DNA of 35,952 bases, taken from positions 1-35,952 of the forward strand of contig CBFHUI010000017.1 of the NCBI GenBank assembly GCA_965658725.1, in the 5' to 3' direction. Positions 21,285-29,851 of this stretch are shown piece by piece (the first letter of the stretch is position 1; every line of letters starts with the position of its first letter). Source of the DNA: UBA7985 sp965658725 (GTDB lineage Bacteria; Pseudomonadota; Alphaproteobacteria; UBA7985). The notes below the pieces were generated by a model. It did no database searches. It saw nothing but the letters and a program-made list of their open reading frames with translations, and was not told where the DNA came from. Made by a program: the position numbers and the translations under genes.

Positions 21285-24215
21285 ATGGCACCGCTGGATC
21301 AGGTTGGTGACGCAGCCTCTTACGACGACCCGCTCTCCGCGCTTACGGGCGCCAACGCTCCCTATATCGCTGATTTGTTTGCGCTTTACACGCAGAACCC
21401 AGCAGCGGTTGACTCGAATTGGCAGGAATTCTTTTCCGCACTGAGCGACGATGAAGCGGCGCTCTTCGGGGACTTCAACGGACCAAGCTGGAAAGCCCGC
21501 GGCACCCGCATTGTCGGCGCGACCAGCGCAGAGGAAGAGGCTGAGAAAGCCGCTGCAGCAAAGAAAAAGGGCGCGCCGGTTGCGGGCGTCGATCCCGAAG
21601 CTGCAAAGCTCGCCACTCAGGATTCCGTCGCCGCGCTGATGATGATCCGCGCCTATCGCATCCGTGGCCACCTCAAAGCCGACCTCGACCCCTTGGGGCT
21701 GAAAAAGCAGGAAGCTCATGAGGAATTGGAGCCTGCGACTTACGGCTTTGGCCCAGATGACATGGGCCGTGAGGTCTACATCAATAACGTGCTGGGACTG
21801 GGCGAGTACGCCACGGTTCAGCAGATCCTTGACCGCTGCCGTGCGACCTACTGCGGCAAGATCGGCGTCGAGTTCATGCACATCACCGATCCGGCTCAGA
21901 AAGCCTGGGTGCAGGAACGGATTGAAGGCATCGAGAACAAGACCGACTTCACCGAAATGGGCAAGCGCGCCATTCTTGAGCGCCTGACCCACGCAGAGGG
22001 CTTCGAGAACTTCCTCGACAAGAAGTTCCCCGGCACGAAGCGTTTCGGCCTCGACGGCGGTGAGACCATGATCCCGGCGCTGGAGCAGATCTTGAAGCGT
22101 GGTTCGCAGCTGGGGCTGAAGGAAGTCGTGCTCGGCATGGCTCACCGTGGTCGTCTGAACGTGCTCGCCAACTTCATGCAGAAGCCCTACCGCGCCATCC
22201 TGAACGAGTTTCTGGGCGGTTTTGCCTTTCCTGAGGACGTGAATGCATCCGGCGACGTAAAGTATCACTTGGGCTCGTCTGCGGATCGTGAATTTGATGG
22301 GGAGACAGTGCACCTGTCTCTGAACCCCAATCCCTCACACCTCGAAGCGGTAAACCCGGTCGTGGTGGGTAAGACCCGCGCCAAGCAAGACCAGCACGGC
22401 GATACCGACCGGACCAAGGTCATGCCGATCCTGATCCATGGTGATGCGGCCTTCGCTGGTCAGGGACTGGTACCCGAGGTTCTCGATCTGACGGGACTTA
22501 AGGGCTACCGGACGGGTGGGGTGATTAACTTTGTCATCAACAACCAGATTGGCTTTACCACCAACCCGGTGAACGCTCGCCCCGGTCCATACTGTACCGA
22601 TATCGCTAAGGCCATCGAGGCACCGATTTTCCACGTCAACGGCGATGACCCCGAAGCGGTCGTGCACGTCGCGCGGATTGCGACGGAGTTCCGGCAGGAG
22701 TTTCATCAGGACGTGGTCATCGACATGTTCTGCTACCGCCGCTTTGGCCACAACGAAGGCGACGAGCCTGCGTTCACCCAGCCGCTGATGTACAAGCAGA
22801 TCAAGGCTCAACGCCCGACCCGCGCGCTCTACGCTGACAAGCTTGCCGCTGAAAAGCTGGTCTCGCCAGACGAGGCGCAGGCCATGCATGATGATTTCCA
22901 GGCGCTGATGGCCGAAGAGTTCGACGCCGCGCAGTCCTATAAGCCGAACAGCGCCGACTGGCTCGGCGGTTCATGGCAAGGCCTCAAACCCGCAGAAAGC
23001 GGCCCGCGTCGCGGCAAGACCGGCCTGTCGGTCGAACAGTGGATGGTACTGGCTGAGCAATTGCCGTCCATGCCCGACGACTTTGTACCCAACAAAAAGG
23101 TTGTCCGCCTGATGGACAACAAGCGGGAGATGTTTGAGAGCGGGGAAGGCTTTGACTGGGCGACGGCTGAATCCATGGCCTTTGGCTCGCTGTTGATGGA
23201 AGGCACGCCGATCCGGTTTTCCGGGCAGGACGTGCGCCGCGGGACATTCACCCAGCGCCACGCCGTGCTGACCGATCAGGAAACAGAAGCAACGCATACG
23301 CCGCTGATGACGCTGGGTGAAAACCAAGCGCGGCTTGAAATCATCGACTCCCCGCTGTCAGAAGCCGGGGTACTGGGGTTCGAGTATGGCTATTCCTACA
23401 CCGAGCCCAAGGCACTCACCCTGTGGGAAGCGCAGTTCGGCGACTTCTCCAACGGTGCACAGATCATCATCGACCAGTTCATTTCCTCCGCTGAAGCCAA
23501 GTGGCTGCGGATGTCGGGTCTGGTGATGTTGCTGCCCCACGGCTACGAGGGGCAGGGGCCGGAGCACTCGTCTGCGCGGCTTGAGCGGTATTTGCAGATG
23601 TGTGGCGAAGACAACTGGCAAGTTGCGAACTGCACCACGCCAGCCAACTACTTCCACATCCTCCGCCGTCAGCTGCGCCGGGACTTCCGCAAGCCGCTGG
23701 TTCTGATGACGCCAAAGTCGCTGCTGCGGCACAAGCGCTGTGTGTCCAGCAAGGCCGACTTCATGAACGGCTCAACCTTCCACCGGGTGCTTCTCGAAGA
23801 TCGCTCGATGGACATGGCAACGCGCAAAGCAGCGACGCGGGTGATCCTGTGTACGGGAAAGGTCTACTACGACCTGCTGGAGGAGCGCGAAGCACGCGGT
23901 CTCGACAACGTGCATCTGGTTCGGATCGAGCAGCTCTACCCCTTCCCGAGCATCGCGCTCGCCGAGGAGTTGGAGAGCTTCAAGCACTGTGAGTTCGTTT
24001 GGTGTCAAGAAGAGCCCAAGAATATGGGCGCCTGGACCCACGTTGACCCTTACATCGAAGATGTGCTGGCCCAGATTGGCGCGCCTGCGGGGCGGGCGGG
24101 CTATGCCGGTCGCACGGCTGCGGCTTCGCCGGCTACGGGGTCGGGTTCGCTGCATAAGAAACAACAGGCAGCTTTGGTCGATGCGGCCTTGGCTGGCCCG
24201 GTCACGCGACGCTAG
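21285..24215 (+). CDS. sucA: 2-oxoglutarate dehydrogenase E1 component
   Basis: SucA is the thiamine-diphosphate-dependent decarboxylase of the 2-oxoglutarate dehydrogenase complex. The ATG at 21285 follows ACAGGATACC. The 976-residue product starts with the E2-contacting segment NAPYIADLFALYTQNPAAVD. It contains GMAHRGRLNVLANF and HLGSSADREF, the diphosphate-site stretch HGDAAFAGQGLVPEVLDL, and FCYRRFGHNEGDEPAFTQP. The C-terminal transketolase-like half includes RGTFTQRHAVL, LPHGYEGQGPEHSSARLERY and MTPKSLLRHK. The length fits alphaproteobacterial E1 proteins (about 950-1000). sucB follows after 32 bases. The GANTC cluster and a long leader lie upstream. Confidence 0.98.
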   Translation: MAPLDQVGDAASYDDPLSALTGANAPYIADLFALYTQNPAAVDSNWQEFFSALSDDEAALFGDFNGPSWKARGTRIVGATSAEEEAEKAAAAKKKGAPVAGVDPEAAKLATQDSVAALMMIRAYRIRGHLKADLDPLGLKKQEAHEELEPATYGFGPDDMGREVYINNVLGLGEYATVQQILDRCRATYCGKIGVEFMHITDPAQKAWVQERIEGIENKTDFTEMGKRAILERLTHAEGFENFLDKKFPGTKRFGLDGGETMIPALEQILKRGSQLGLKEVVLGMAHRGRLNVLANFMQKPYRAILNEFLGGFAFPEDVNASGDVKYHLGSSADREFDGETVHLSLNPNPSHLEAVNPVVVGKTRAKQDQHGDTDRTKVMPILIHGDAAFAGQGLVPEVLDLTGLKGYRTGGVINFVINNQIGFTTNPVNARPGPYCTDIAKAIEAPIFHVNGDDPEAVVHVARIATEFRQEFHQDVVIDMFCYRRFGHNEGDEPAFTQPLMYKQIKAQRPTRALYADKLAAEKLVSPDEAQAMHDDFQALMAEEFDAAQSYKPNSADWLGGSWQGLKPAESGPRRGKTGLSVEQWMVLAEQLPSMPDDFVPNKKVVRLMDNKREMFESGEGFDWATAESMAFGSLLMEGTPIRFSGQDVRRGTFTQRHAVLTDQETEATHTPLMTLGENQARLEIIDSPLSEAGVLGFEYGYSYTEPKALTLWEAQFGDFSNGAQIIIDQFISSAEAKWLRMSGLVMLLPHGYEGQGPEHSSARLERYLQMCGEDNWQVANCTTPANYFHILRRQLRRDFRKPLVLMTPKSLLRHKRCVSSKADFMNGSTFHRVLLEDRSMDMATRKAATRVILCTGKVYYDLLEEREARGLDNVHLVRIEQLYPFPSIALAEELESFKHCEFVWCQEEPKNMGAWTHVDPYIEDVLAQIGAPAGRAGYAGRTAAASPATGSGSLHKKQQAALVDAALAGPVTRR

Positions 24216-24247
24216 TCGTTCACTGATTAACAAAAGGAAAACAGCTG

Positions 24248-25438
24248 ATGGCTGTAGAAATTGTCGTCCCAGTCCTGGGTGAATCCGTCACTGAAGCAAC
24301 CGTTGCGCAATGGCTCAAGCAGCCCGGCGAAGCGGTGGCGCAGGATGAGCCGCTGGTGGAACTGGAAACCGACAAAGTCACGCTGGAAGTCGGTGCCCCG
24401 ACCAATGGCGTCATCGCTTCTGTAACGGCCGAAGAAGGCGCGACCGTGGAAGTGGGCGCGTTGCTGGGTATGATGGAAGAGGGCGACGCACCGGCCAAAG
24501 CGGCTCCTGCTGCTGCGGCCCCGGCTGAAAAGGCTCCAGCTTCTGCACCTGCGAAAGCGCCTGCTCCTGCTCCTGCGCCAAAGCCTGCCGCATCCAGCGG
24601 CGGTGCGCGGGTCATGCCGTCAGACGCGCTCAAAGCGGCCAAGGCGGGTTCGTGGCCTGAAGGTCATGTTGCCACGGCAGTCGCCGCCAAGTCCTCCGGC
24701 CTGACCCCCACCGACCAACTGCCACCCCGCCAGCCCGGCGGTGAGGAAGAAGTCGTGCGGATGTCCCGCCTGCGCCAGACCATCGCGCGTCGGTTGAAGG
24801 AAGCGCAGGACACGGCGGCCATGCTGACCACCTTCAACGATGTCGACATGTCGGCGGTGATGAACCTGCGTAAGGCGCATCAAGATGCCTTTGTGAAGAA
24901 GTACGGTATCAAGCTTGGCTTCATGTCCTTCTTTGCCAAGGCGTGCGTTGCGGCGCTGCAGGAACTGCCTGCTGTCAACGCCGAGATCTACGGCACCGAC
25001 ATCATCTACAAGAACTACTACAACATCGGTGTGGCTGTCGGTACGGAGAATGGGCTGGTGGTTCCAGTGATCCGGGACGCCGACCAGTTGGGCTTTGCGG
25101 ATATCGAAGGGACGATCGCCGACTTTGGCAAGCGCGCGCGGGACGGTAAGCTGTCCATGGCGGAAATGTCTGGCGGCACCTTCACCATCTCGAACGGTGG
25201 TATTTACGGCTCGATGCTCTCGACCCCGATCCTGAACCAACCACAGAGCGCGATCCTCGGCATGCACAAGATCGAAGATCGCCCGGTTGCTCGTAACGGG
25301 GAAGTGGTGATCCGCCCGATGATGTATCTGGCGCTGTCCTACGACCACCGGATCATCGATGGCCGTGAAGCAGTAACTTTCTTGGTCAAGGTGAAGGAAA
25401 ACATCGAAGACCCGAGCCGTTTGCTGTTCGGCGTCTAG
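24248..25438 (+). CDS. sucB: 2-oxoglutarate dehydrogenase E2 (dihydrolipoyl succinyltransferase)
   Basis: SucB transfers the succinyl group from lipoyl-lysine to CoA. The 396-residue protein has one lipoyl domain (residues 1-77) with lipoylated K43 in LVELETDKVTLEVG, then an Ala/Pro linker (80-118). The C-terminal catalytic domain (about 170-396) has H367 and D371 in SYDHRIIDG. Between linker and catalytic domain one expects an E3-binding domain with a GxGxxGRxxKxDV signature. Here only flanks resembling it are seen: ARVMPS runs straight into DALKAAKAGSW. The core of about 25-30 residues seems to be missing in frame. The gene ends at a strong terminator, with no lpd after it. Confidence 0.96.
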   Translation: MAVEIVVPVLGESVTEATVAQWLKQPGEAVAQDEPLVELETDKVTLEVGAPTNGVIASVTAEEGATVEVGALLGMMEEGDAPAKAAPAAAAPAEKAPASAPAKAPAPAPAPKPAASSGGARVMPSDALKAAKAGSWPEGHVATAVAAKSSGLTPTDQLPPRQPGGEEEVVRMSRLRQTIARRLKEAQDTAAMLTTFNDVDMSAVMNLRKAHQDAFVKKYGIKLGFMSFFAKACVAALQELPAVNAEIYGTDIIYKNYYNIGVAVGTENGLVVPVIRDADQLGFADIEGTIADFGKRARDGKLSMAEMSGGTFTISNGGIYGSMLSTPILNQPQSAILGMHKIEDRPVARNGEVVIRPMMYLALSYDHRIIDGREAVTFLVKVKENIEDPSRLLFGV

Positions 25439-25471
25439 GCAACGGTTGAAGCGCACGCGAGCTTGAAACAG

Positions 25472-25502
25472 AAAAGCCATCCGGGTTCGGATGGCTTTTT
25501 TT
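25472..25502. terminator. Bidirectional terminator between sucB and metZ
   Basis: AAAAGCCATCC and GGATGGCTTTT form an 11-bp stem around a short GGGTTC loop, with a T-run on the plus strand (to 25502) and an A-run giving T residues on the minus strand. It serves both sucAB and the convergent metZ. Confidence 0.88.
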
Positions 25503-25510
25503 GTGCGCTC

Positions 25511-26713
25511 TTACTCTGTCGCGGCGAGGGCTTGGTCCAAGTCGGTTTGCAGGTCTTCTACCGCTTCCAGCCCGACGCTGAGCCGGACCAGACAGTTGCT
25601 GATACCAACCTCCCACCGGTCCTCCTCGCTCAACACCCGGTGCGTTGTTGTCGCCGGATGGGTGATGAGCGACTTGCTGTCCCCGAGGTTGTTGGAAATC
25701 CGGATCAAGCGCAGGGCGTTGAGCATGCGGAAGGCATTGGCCTTGCCGCCCTTGACCTGAAACGCGACCAGCGTCCCACCGTTGCGCATCTGTTGCTGAG
25801 CGAGCGCGTGCTGAGGGTGGCTTTCTAAACCGGGGTAGGAGACACGATGCACGGCGCTGTGTCCGTCGAGATGGGCGGCAACCTTGGCGGCGCTTTCGGC
25901 CATGCGGGAAACCCGCAGATCGAGCGTCTCCAGCGCCTTGGCCAGCGTCCAACCGTTGAAGGGGCTGAGCGAGGGGCCGGTGTGGCGGATGAAGAACTGC
26001 AGGTGCTTGTCGTAGAACTCTTGAGAGCAGCAGATCGCGCCGCCCATGCATCGGCCCTGGCCGTCGATATGCTTGGTTGCGGAGTACGTGATGATATCCG
26101 CGCCCAAAGGGGCCGCTCGCTGCACCACAGGAGAGGCAAAGGCGTTGTCTACGACAAAGGTAATCCCCGACGCCTTAGCAATCTGTCCGACTGCTGCGAC
26201 ATCGACCAGAGAGAGGGTTGGGTTGGCCGGTGTTTCGCAGAAGAAGACCCGCGTTGACGGGGTAATCGCGGCCTCCCACGCATTCAGATCGGTTCCGTCC
26301 ACCAGCGTGTAGGTGATCCCGTACCGAGGCAGCAGCGACGTAATGACTTGCAGGCAAGAGCCGAATAGCGCCTTGGACGCCACGATGTGATCGCCGCTTT
26401 GCAACTGACAAGCGAGGGCGGCGTGCATTGCCGCCATCCCGCTGGAGACCGCAACGCAAACTTCCGTGCCTTCAAGCGCGGCGAGCCGGGTTTCGAAAAG
26501 GCTGACGGTCGGGTTGCCGTAGCGAGAATAAATGTAGCCATCATCTTCGCCTTTGAAGCGGGCTTCAGCCTGCTCGGCGGACTGATAGACATAGCCCGAG
26601 GTCAAGTATAGAGCTTCGGCCGTCTCACCAAACTCGGACCGCTCCATGCCGTCGTGGATTAACTGCGACTGGATGGACCAAGGGGGACTGTAAGGGGGAA
26701 GGGGGTGTGTCAT
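25511..26713 (-). CDS. metZ: O-succinylhomoserine sulfhydrylase
   Basis: MetZ makes homocysteine directly from O-succinylhomoserine and sulfide, using PLP. The 400-residue protein is a Cys/Met-metabolism PLP enzyme. It has YGNPTVSLFETRLAALEG, the conserved SSGMAAMHAAL, VVDNAFASPV before the cofactor site, and PLP-lysine K214 in YSATKHIDGQGR. The N-terminal FGETAEALYLTSGYVYQSAE block and the HIDGQGRCMGG context match MetZ better than cystathionine gamma-synthase. No Shine-Dalgarno site is visible before the ATG, so the mRNA may be leaderless or start later. An Lrp-type regulator diverges from it and is a likely controller. Confidence 0.93.
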   Translation of the reverse strand: MTHPLPPYSPPWSIQSQLIHDGMERSEFGETAEALYLTSGYVYQSAEQAEARFKGEDDGYIYSRYGNPTVSLFETRLAALEGTEVCVAVSSGMAAMHAALACQLQSGDHIVASKALFGSCLQVITSLLPRYGITYTLVDGTDLNAWEAAITPSTRVFFCETPANPTLSLVDVAAVGQIAKASGITFVVDNAFASPVVQRAAPLGADIITYSATKHIDGQGRCMGGAICCSQEFYDKHLQFFIRHTGPSLSPFNGWTLAKALETLDLRVSRMAESAAKVAAHLDGHSAVHRVSYPGLESHPQHALAQQQMRNGGTLVAFQVKGGKANAFRMLNALRLIRISNNLGDSKSLITHPATTTHRVLSEEDRWEVGISNCLVRLSVGLEAVEDLQTDLDQALAATE

Positions 26714-26877
26714 GGAGGTTTTGAAGGCTTTTTGGACTGATGTTTAGGTGAGTGTCTCAGTTTGATGCGGTTTTTTGGGGTAATTTCCCAATGAAAAGCA
26801 GTTTTCAGTATTTTATCTTGGAGTGCTAAGTATATTCAGTACGAGTTTTTGCAGTCAGGCTAATGAGGAGAACAAAA
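26714..26877. promoter_or_regulatory. Divergent metZ / lrp-like promoter region
   Basis: This 164-bp spacer is clearly A+T-rich compared with its flanks, with several T-tracts. It must hold the promoters of both genes and is the natural place for autoregulation by the Lrp-type protein. I checked for SAM-II riboswitch features and found none. Confidence 0.45.
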
Positions 26878-27333
26878 ATGCAGTTTGATGACACTGACAA
26901 AAAAATTCTCCGCCTGATCCAGCAGGATTCAACGCTCCCGCTCGAAGAAATCGCGCGGCAGATCGGATCGACGAAGTCGCCCGTTTGGAACCGGATCAAG
27001 AAACTAAAAGCTGCGGGCGTGATCCGGCGCGAAGTGGCGATCCTGAACGGCGACAGCATAGGGCTGACCGAGACCTTCTTCATCGCTATTCGTACCGACC
27101 AGCATACCAGCGACTGGCTGAGCCGGTTTACCGAGATCGTCAACGAAATGCCTGAGATCCTCGAATGCCACCGGCTGGCGGGTGACGTCGATTACATCAT
27201 GAAAGTACGGGTGGCGAGCACGCGGGACTTCGACTTGTTCTACAAGCGCTTTATCGGTCGGATTAACCTCTTCAACGTGACTTCAAGCCTGTCGATGGAA
27301 GTCATCAAGGAGACCACGGCGCTCAAGATCTAA
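26878..27333 (+). CDS. Lrp/AsnC family transcriptional regulator
   Basis: The ATG at 26878 follows GAGGAG about 8 bases upstream, giving 151 residues. Residues 1-60 are the AsnC-type helix-turn-helix: FDDTDKKILRLIQQDSTLPL, then EIARQIGSTKSPVWNRIKKL as the recognition region, and GVIRREVAIL. Residues 65-150 form the RAM effector domain, with ILECHRLAGDVDYIMKVRV typical of ligand-binding Lrp-like proteins. Such regulators usually respond to amino acids and often control a neighbouring gene. Divergence from metZ suggests control of methionine synthesis, by inference. It converges with nhaD after 25 bases. Confidence 0.93.
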   Translation: MQFDDTDKKILRLIQQDSTLPLEEIARQIGSTKSPVWNRIKKLKAAGVIRREVAILNGDSIGLTETFFIAIRTDQHTSDWLSRFTEIVNEMPEILECHRLAGDVDYIMKVRVASTRDFDLFYKRFIGRINLFNVTSSLSMEVIKETTALKI

Positions 27334-27358
27334 GCTTGCAGCGCCGTGTTCGCTTTGA

Positions 27359-28864
27359 TCAACCGCCGGTAAAGGGGTTGAAGAAGAGGAAGGTGATGAT
27401 CACGAACAGTGGCATCAGGATTCCTACAGACCAGGCCATATAGCCAAAGAACGACGGCATCTTGATCCCGCGGTCTTCGGCAATCGAACGCACCATGAAG
27501 TTCGGCGCATTACCGATGTACGTGACCGCGCCCATGAACACAGCACCGGCAGAGATTGCGAGCAGCGTGCCGCTGAGTTCGCCCATGAGTTCCACCGGGT
27601 CACCCCCTGCGGTGTTGAAGAACACCAGATAGGTTGGTGCGTTATCCAGGAAACTCGACAGAATGCCCGTGGCCCAGAAGTAGGCGGCGTTGAAGGGCGT
27701 ACCATCCGGCTGCGTCACGCCGGCGATGACCCAGCCCAGAACGCCGTCCGTACCGGCGCGCAGGATCGACAGGGCCGGGATGATGGTCATGAAGATACCA
27801 GCAAACAGGGTCGCGACCTCAATGATCGGGAACCAGGTAAATCCGTTGAGCCGTCGGCTCTCGTTTACCGTGAGCAGCAGCGAAAGCCCTGCGAGCGCCA
27901 CCAGACCGACGTCGCGGATCAGGTTCGCAACCTTGATGTCGACGTCGTAGACCATAAAGTAAGCTTTGGTCCCAAAGGGTGCAGGCAAGTCAGCGGCGAA
28001 GCCAGAGTACAGGACAAAGGCCACGACACCGGCGAGCAGCAGCAGGTTGATGCTGCCTTCGAGCCCCAGCTTTTCGCCTTCCTTACCGGTCTCGATGTTG
28101 TTCATCGGCACGACTTCGTCTTCGCGTCGGCTGAGTACCGTATCAACGACGAAGTACAGCGCCAGCAGCAGCACGGAGAGCAGCAGCATGGGCAGGAACA
28201 TCGCTTGGGTCGGCCAGAAGAAGCTAACGCCCTTCAGGAAGCCCAGGAACAGCGGTGGGTCGCCCAGCGGCGACAGGGAGCCGCCGATATTGGCGACGAG
28301 GAAGATGAAGAAAACGATCGTGTGGACGCGGTGCTTGCGATGATCGTTGGCGCGGCACAGTGGACGGATCAGAAGCATGGCCGCGCCCGTCGTGCCCATG
28401 AAGGACGCCAGAACGGTACCAATGGCCAGAATGCCGGTATTCAGCGCCGGAGTACCAACCAGCGAGCCCTTAATTCGCACCCCGCCCGAGATCGTAAACA
28501 GCGCGAACAGCAGGATGATGAACGGCAGGTACTCATGCATGAAGGTTTCCCAGGCGAGGAAAGAGGTCGTCTGGAACCCGTAAACCAGCAAGCAAGGCAC
28601 CAGGAAACTCAACGCCCAGAAGGCGGAAATCTTGCCAAAATGGTGGTGCCAGATGCGCGGCAGAAACAGCGGCATGAACGCGATCGACAGCAGGATCCCT
28701 GCGAAGGGCAGAACCCAGAGCAGGTTCAGTTCAGCGCCGGGCAGATGGTACCCACCATGCCCAGCTTCAGCGCCGAAGGCACTCCCGGCGAAGCCCAAAC
28801 CTGAAGCCAGCAAGAGCGCGAACAGGCCGCGCAGGAGGGTGGTCGGGGCAAGGTGGCCGGTCAT
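27359..28864 (-). CDS. nhaD: NhaD-type sodium:proton antiporter
   Basis: This 501-residue integral membrane protein starts at complement 28862-28864 with AGGATT upstream; the longer frame above adds a non-hydrophobic tail. An N-terminal signal-like helix is followed by about 12 predicted membrane segments of the ion-transporter superfamily. Conserved stretches include SFMGTTGAAMLLIRPLCRAN, NIGGSLSPLGDPPLFLGFLKG, and near the end GILSSFLDNAPTYLVFFNTA plus YIGNAPNFMVRSIAEDRG. These match NhaD proteins, which exchange cytoplasmic Na+ or Li+ for protons at alkaline pH. A sodium-dependent, possibly marine or haloalkaline lifestyle is a weak inference. It follows bpt in the same direction with a 43-base gap. 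Confidence 0.88.
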   Translation of the reverse strand: MTGHLAPTTLLRGLFALLLASGLGFAGSAFGAEAGHGGYHLPGAELNLLWVLPFAGILLSIAFMPLFLPRIWHHHFGKISAFWALSFLVPCLLVYGFQTTSFLAWETFMHEYLPFIILLFALFTISGGVRIKGSLVGTPALNTGILAIGTVLASFMGTTGAAMLLIRPLCRANDHRKHRVHTIVFFIFLVANIGGSLSPLGDPPLFLGFLKGVSFFWPTQAMFLPMLLLSVLLLALYFVVDTVLSRREDEVVPMNNIETGKEGEKLGLEGSINLLLLAGVVAFVLYSGFAADLPAPFGTKAYFMVYDVDIKVANLIRDVGLVALAGLSLLLTVNESRRLNGFTWFPIIEVATLFAGIFMTIIPALSILRAGTDGVLGWVIAGVTQPDGTPFNAAYFWATGILSSFLDNAPTYLVFFNTAGGDPVELMGELSGTLLAISAGAVFMGAVTYIGNAPNFMVRSIAEDRGIKMPSFFGYMAWSVGILMPLFVIITFLFFNPFTGG

Positions 28865-28907
28865 GGGGAATCCTGATCGTTTGTTTCGTGAAAGTCTTAG
28901 CAGGGAA

Positions 28908-29666
28908 TTAGGACGAAGAAGGTCTATTTTCAACAGTGATCCAGCGCCCGTTCTCGTGAATTTCAACGCCGGAGAAGTTGATTTTGTAGGCCATGGTTTC
29001 TGATCCGCGGATCCAATAGCCAAGGTAGAACTTCGGCAGCTTGAGAAGCTTCAGGTGTTCTACCGTGTCGAGGATGCAGAAGGTTCCGAGCGAACGCCGC
29101 TCATCGCTGGTGTCAAAGAAGGAATAGACCGCCGAAAGGCCATCTTCCATCGCGTCAAACAGCATGCAGGCGCGCAGCACGCCCTCGCCATCACGCCATT
29201 CCAGCAAGCCCGTATCGACCGTTGACTGATCGATCATCATGCGCAGATCGTCGGGCGTCATTAGTGCCATTTCCGATTGTCCATGGCGGGTCTGAATGTA
29301 GCGGTCAAACAGCTCCCAGTGCTCGGTCGTGCACGTGTTGCCACGCACGGTACGGACCAGATCGCTGTTGCGATTGACGATCTTGCGATGCGTGCGAGAG
29401 AGGCGGTGCGATGCGATATCGATGCGCGCAGACATGCAGGCGTTGCAGGAGGGGCAGGCGGGGCGGTAGGCGATCTCGTGGCTGCGACGAAAGCCTGACC
29501 AGCTGAGTGCATCAAAGGCTTCGTCGTCGCCATGATCCAGCGCCGTGATCAGTTTCCGCTCCGTGCGGTTCGCCAGATAGGGGCAGGGAGCCGGCGCGGT
29601 CATGTAAAAGACGCGCTCTATTTGCGACCAGTCATGGCGAAGAAAGGTTTGGTTTTCGTTCGACAT
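28908..29666 (-). CDS. bpt: Aspartate/glutamate leucyltransferase
   Basis: Bpt transfers leucine from Leu-tRNA to N-terminal Asp or Glu, making N-degrons that ClpS recognises. The 252-residue protein has both ATE/Bpt family parts. The N-terminal half has CPYLANRTERKLITAL, GFRRSHEIAYRPACPSCNAC with its Cys cluster, and ARIDIASHRLSRTHRKI. The C-terminal half has AVYSFFDTSDERRSLGTFC and FYLGYWIRGSETMAYKINF. The C-terminal region and short length match bacterial Bpt rather than eukaryotic arginyltransferase. No other pathway gene is adjacent; clpS-clpA lies at 9724-12423. Confidence 0.93.
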   Translation of the reverse strand: MSNENQTFLRHDWSQIERVFYMTAPAPCPYLANRTERKLITALDHGDDEAFDALSWSGFRRSHEIAYRPACPSCNACMSARIDIASHRLSRTHRKIVNRNSDLVRTVRGNTCTTEHWELFDRYIQTRHGQSEMALMTPDDLRMMIDQSTVDTGLLEWRDGEGVLRACMLFDAMEDGLSAVYSFFDTSDERRSLGTFCILDTVEHLKLLKLPKFYLGYWIRGSETMAYKINFSGVEIHENGRWITVENRPSSS

Positions 29667-29851
29667 CGCTAAGATCAGTGGCGCGTTGGCGGGGCTAGGT
29701 CAAGGCTGGGCTGGTATAAGTGAGGTCAATTGCCAAGCTTTGCGGGTGGCTCTAAAACAAATGATGAAAAATGGGCGCTCGCGGGCGTTCGAACCGTTTT
29801 GCAGGTCTTGAAGAGAGAGACTTGCCTTATTCAGGGGAGGTCGTCCGGGCT

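Noticed and set aside
21219..22313. Long open frame antisense to sucA (364 codons)
   Set aside because: It is the mirror of a strongly conserved sucA frame in GC-rich DNA, has no family features, and overlaps the sucA start fully.
26714..26877. Possible SAM-II riboswitch before metZ
   Set aside because: The minus strand was read for the conserved GGTGATTT-like and pairing segments; none is present.
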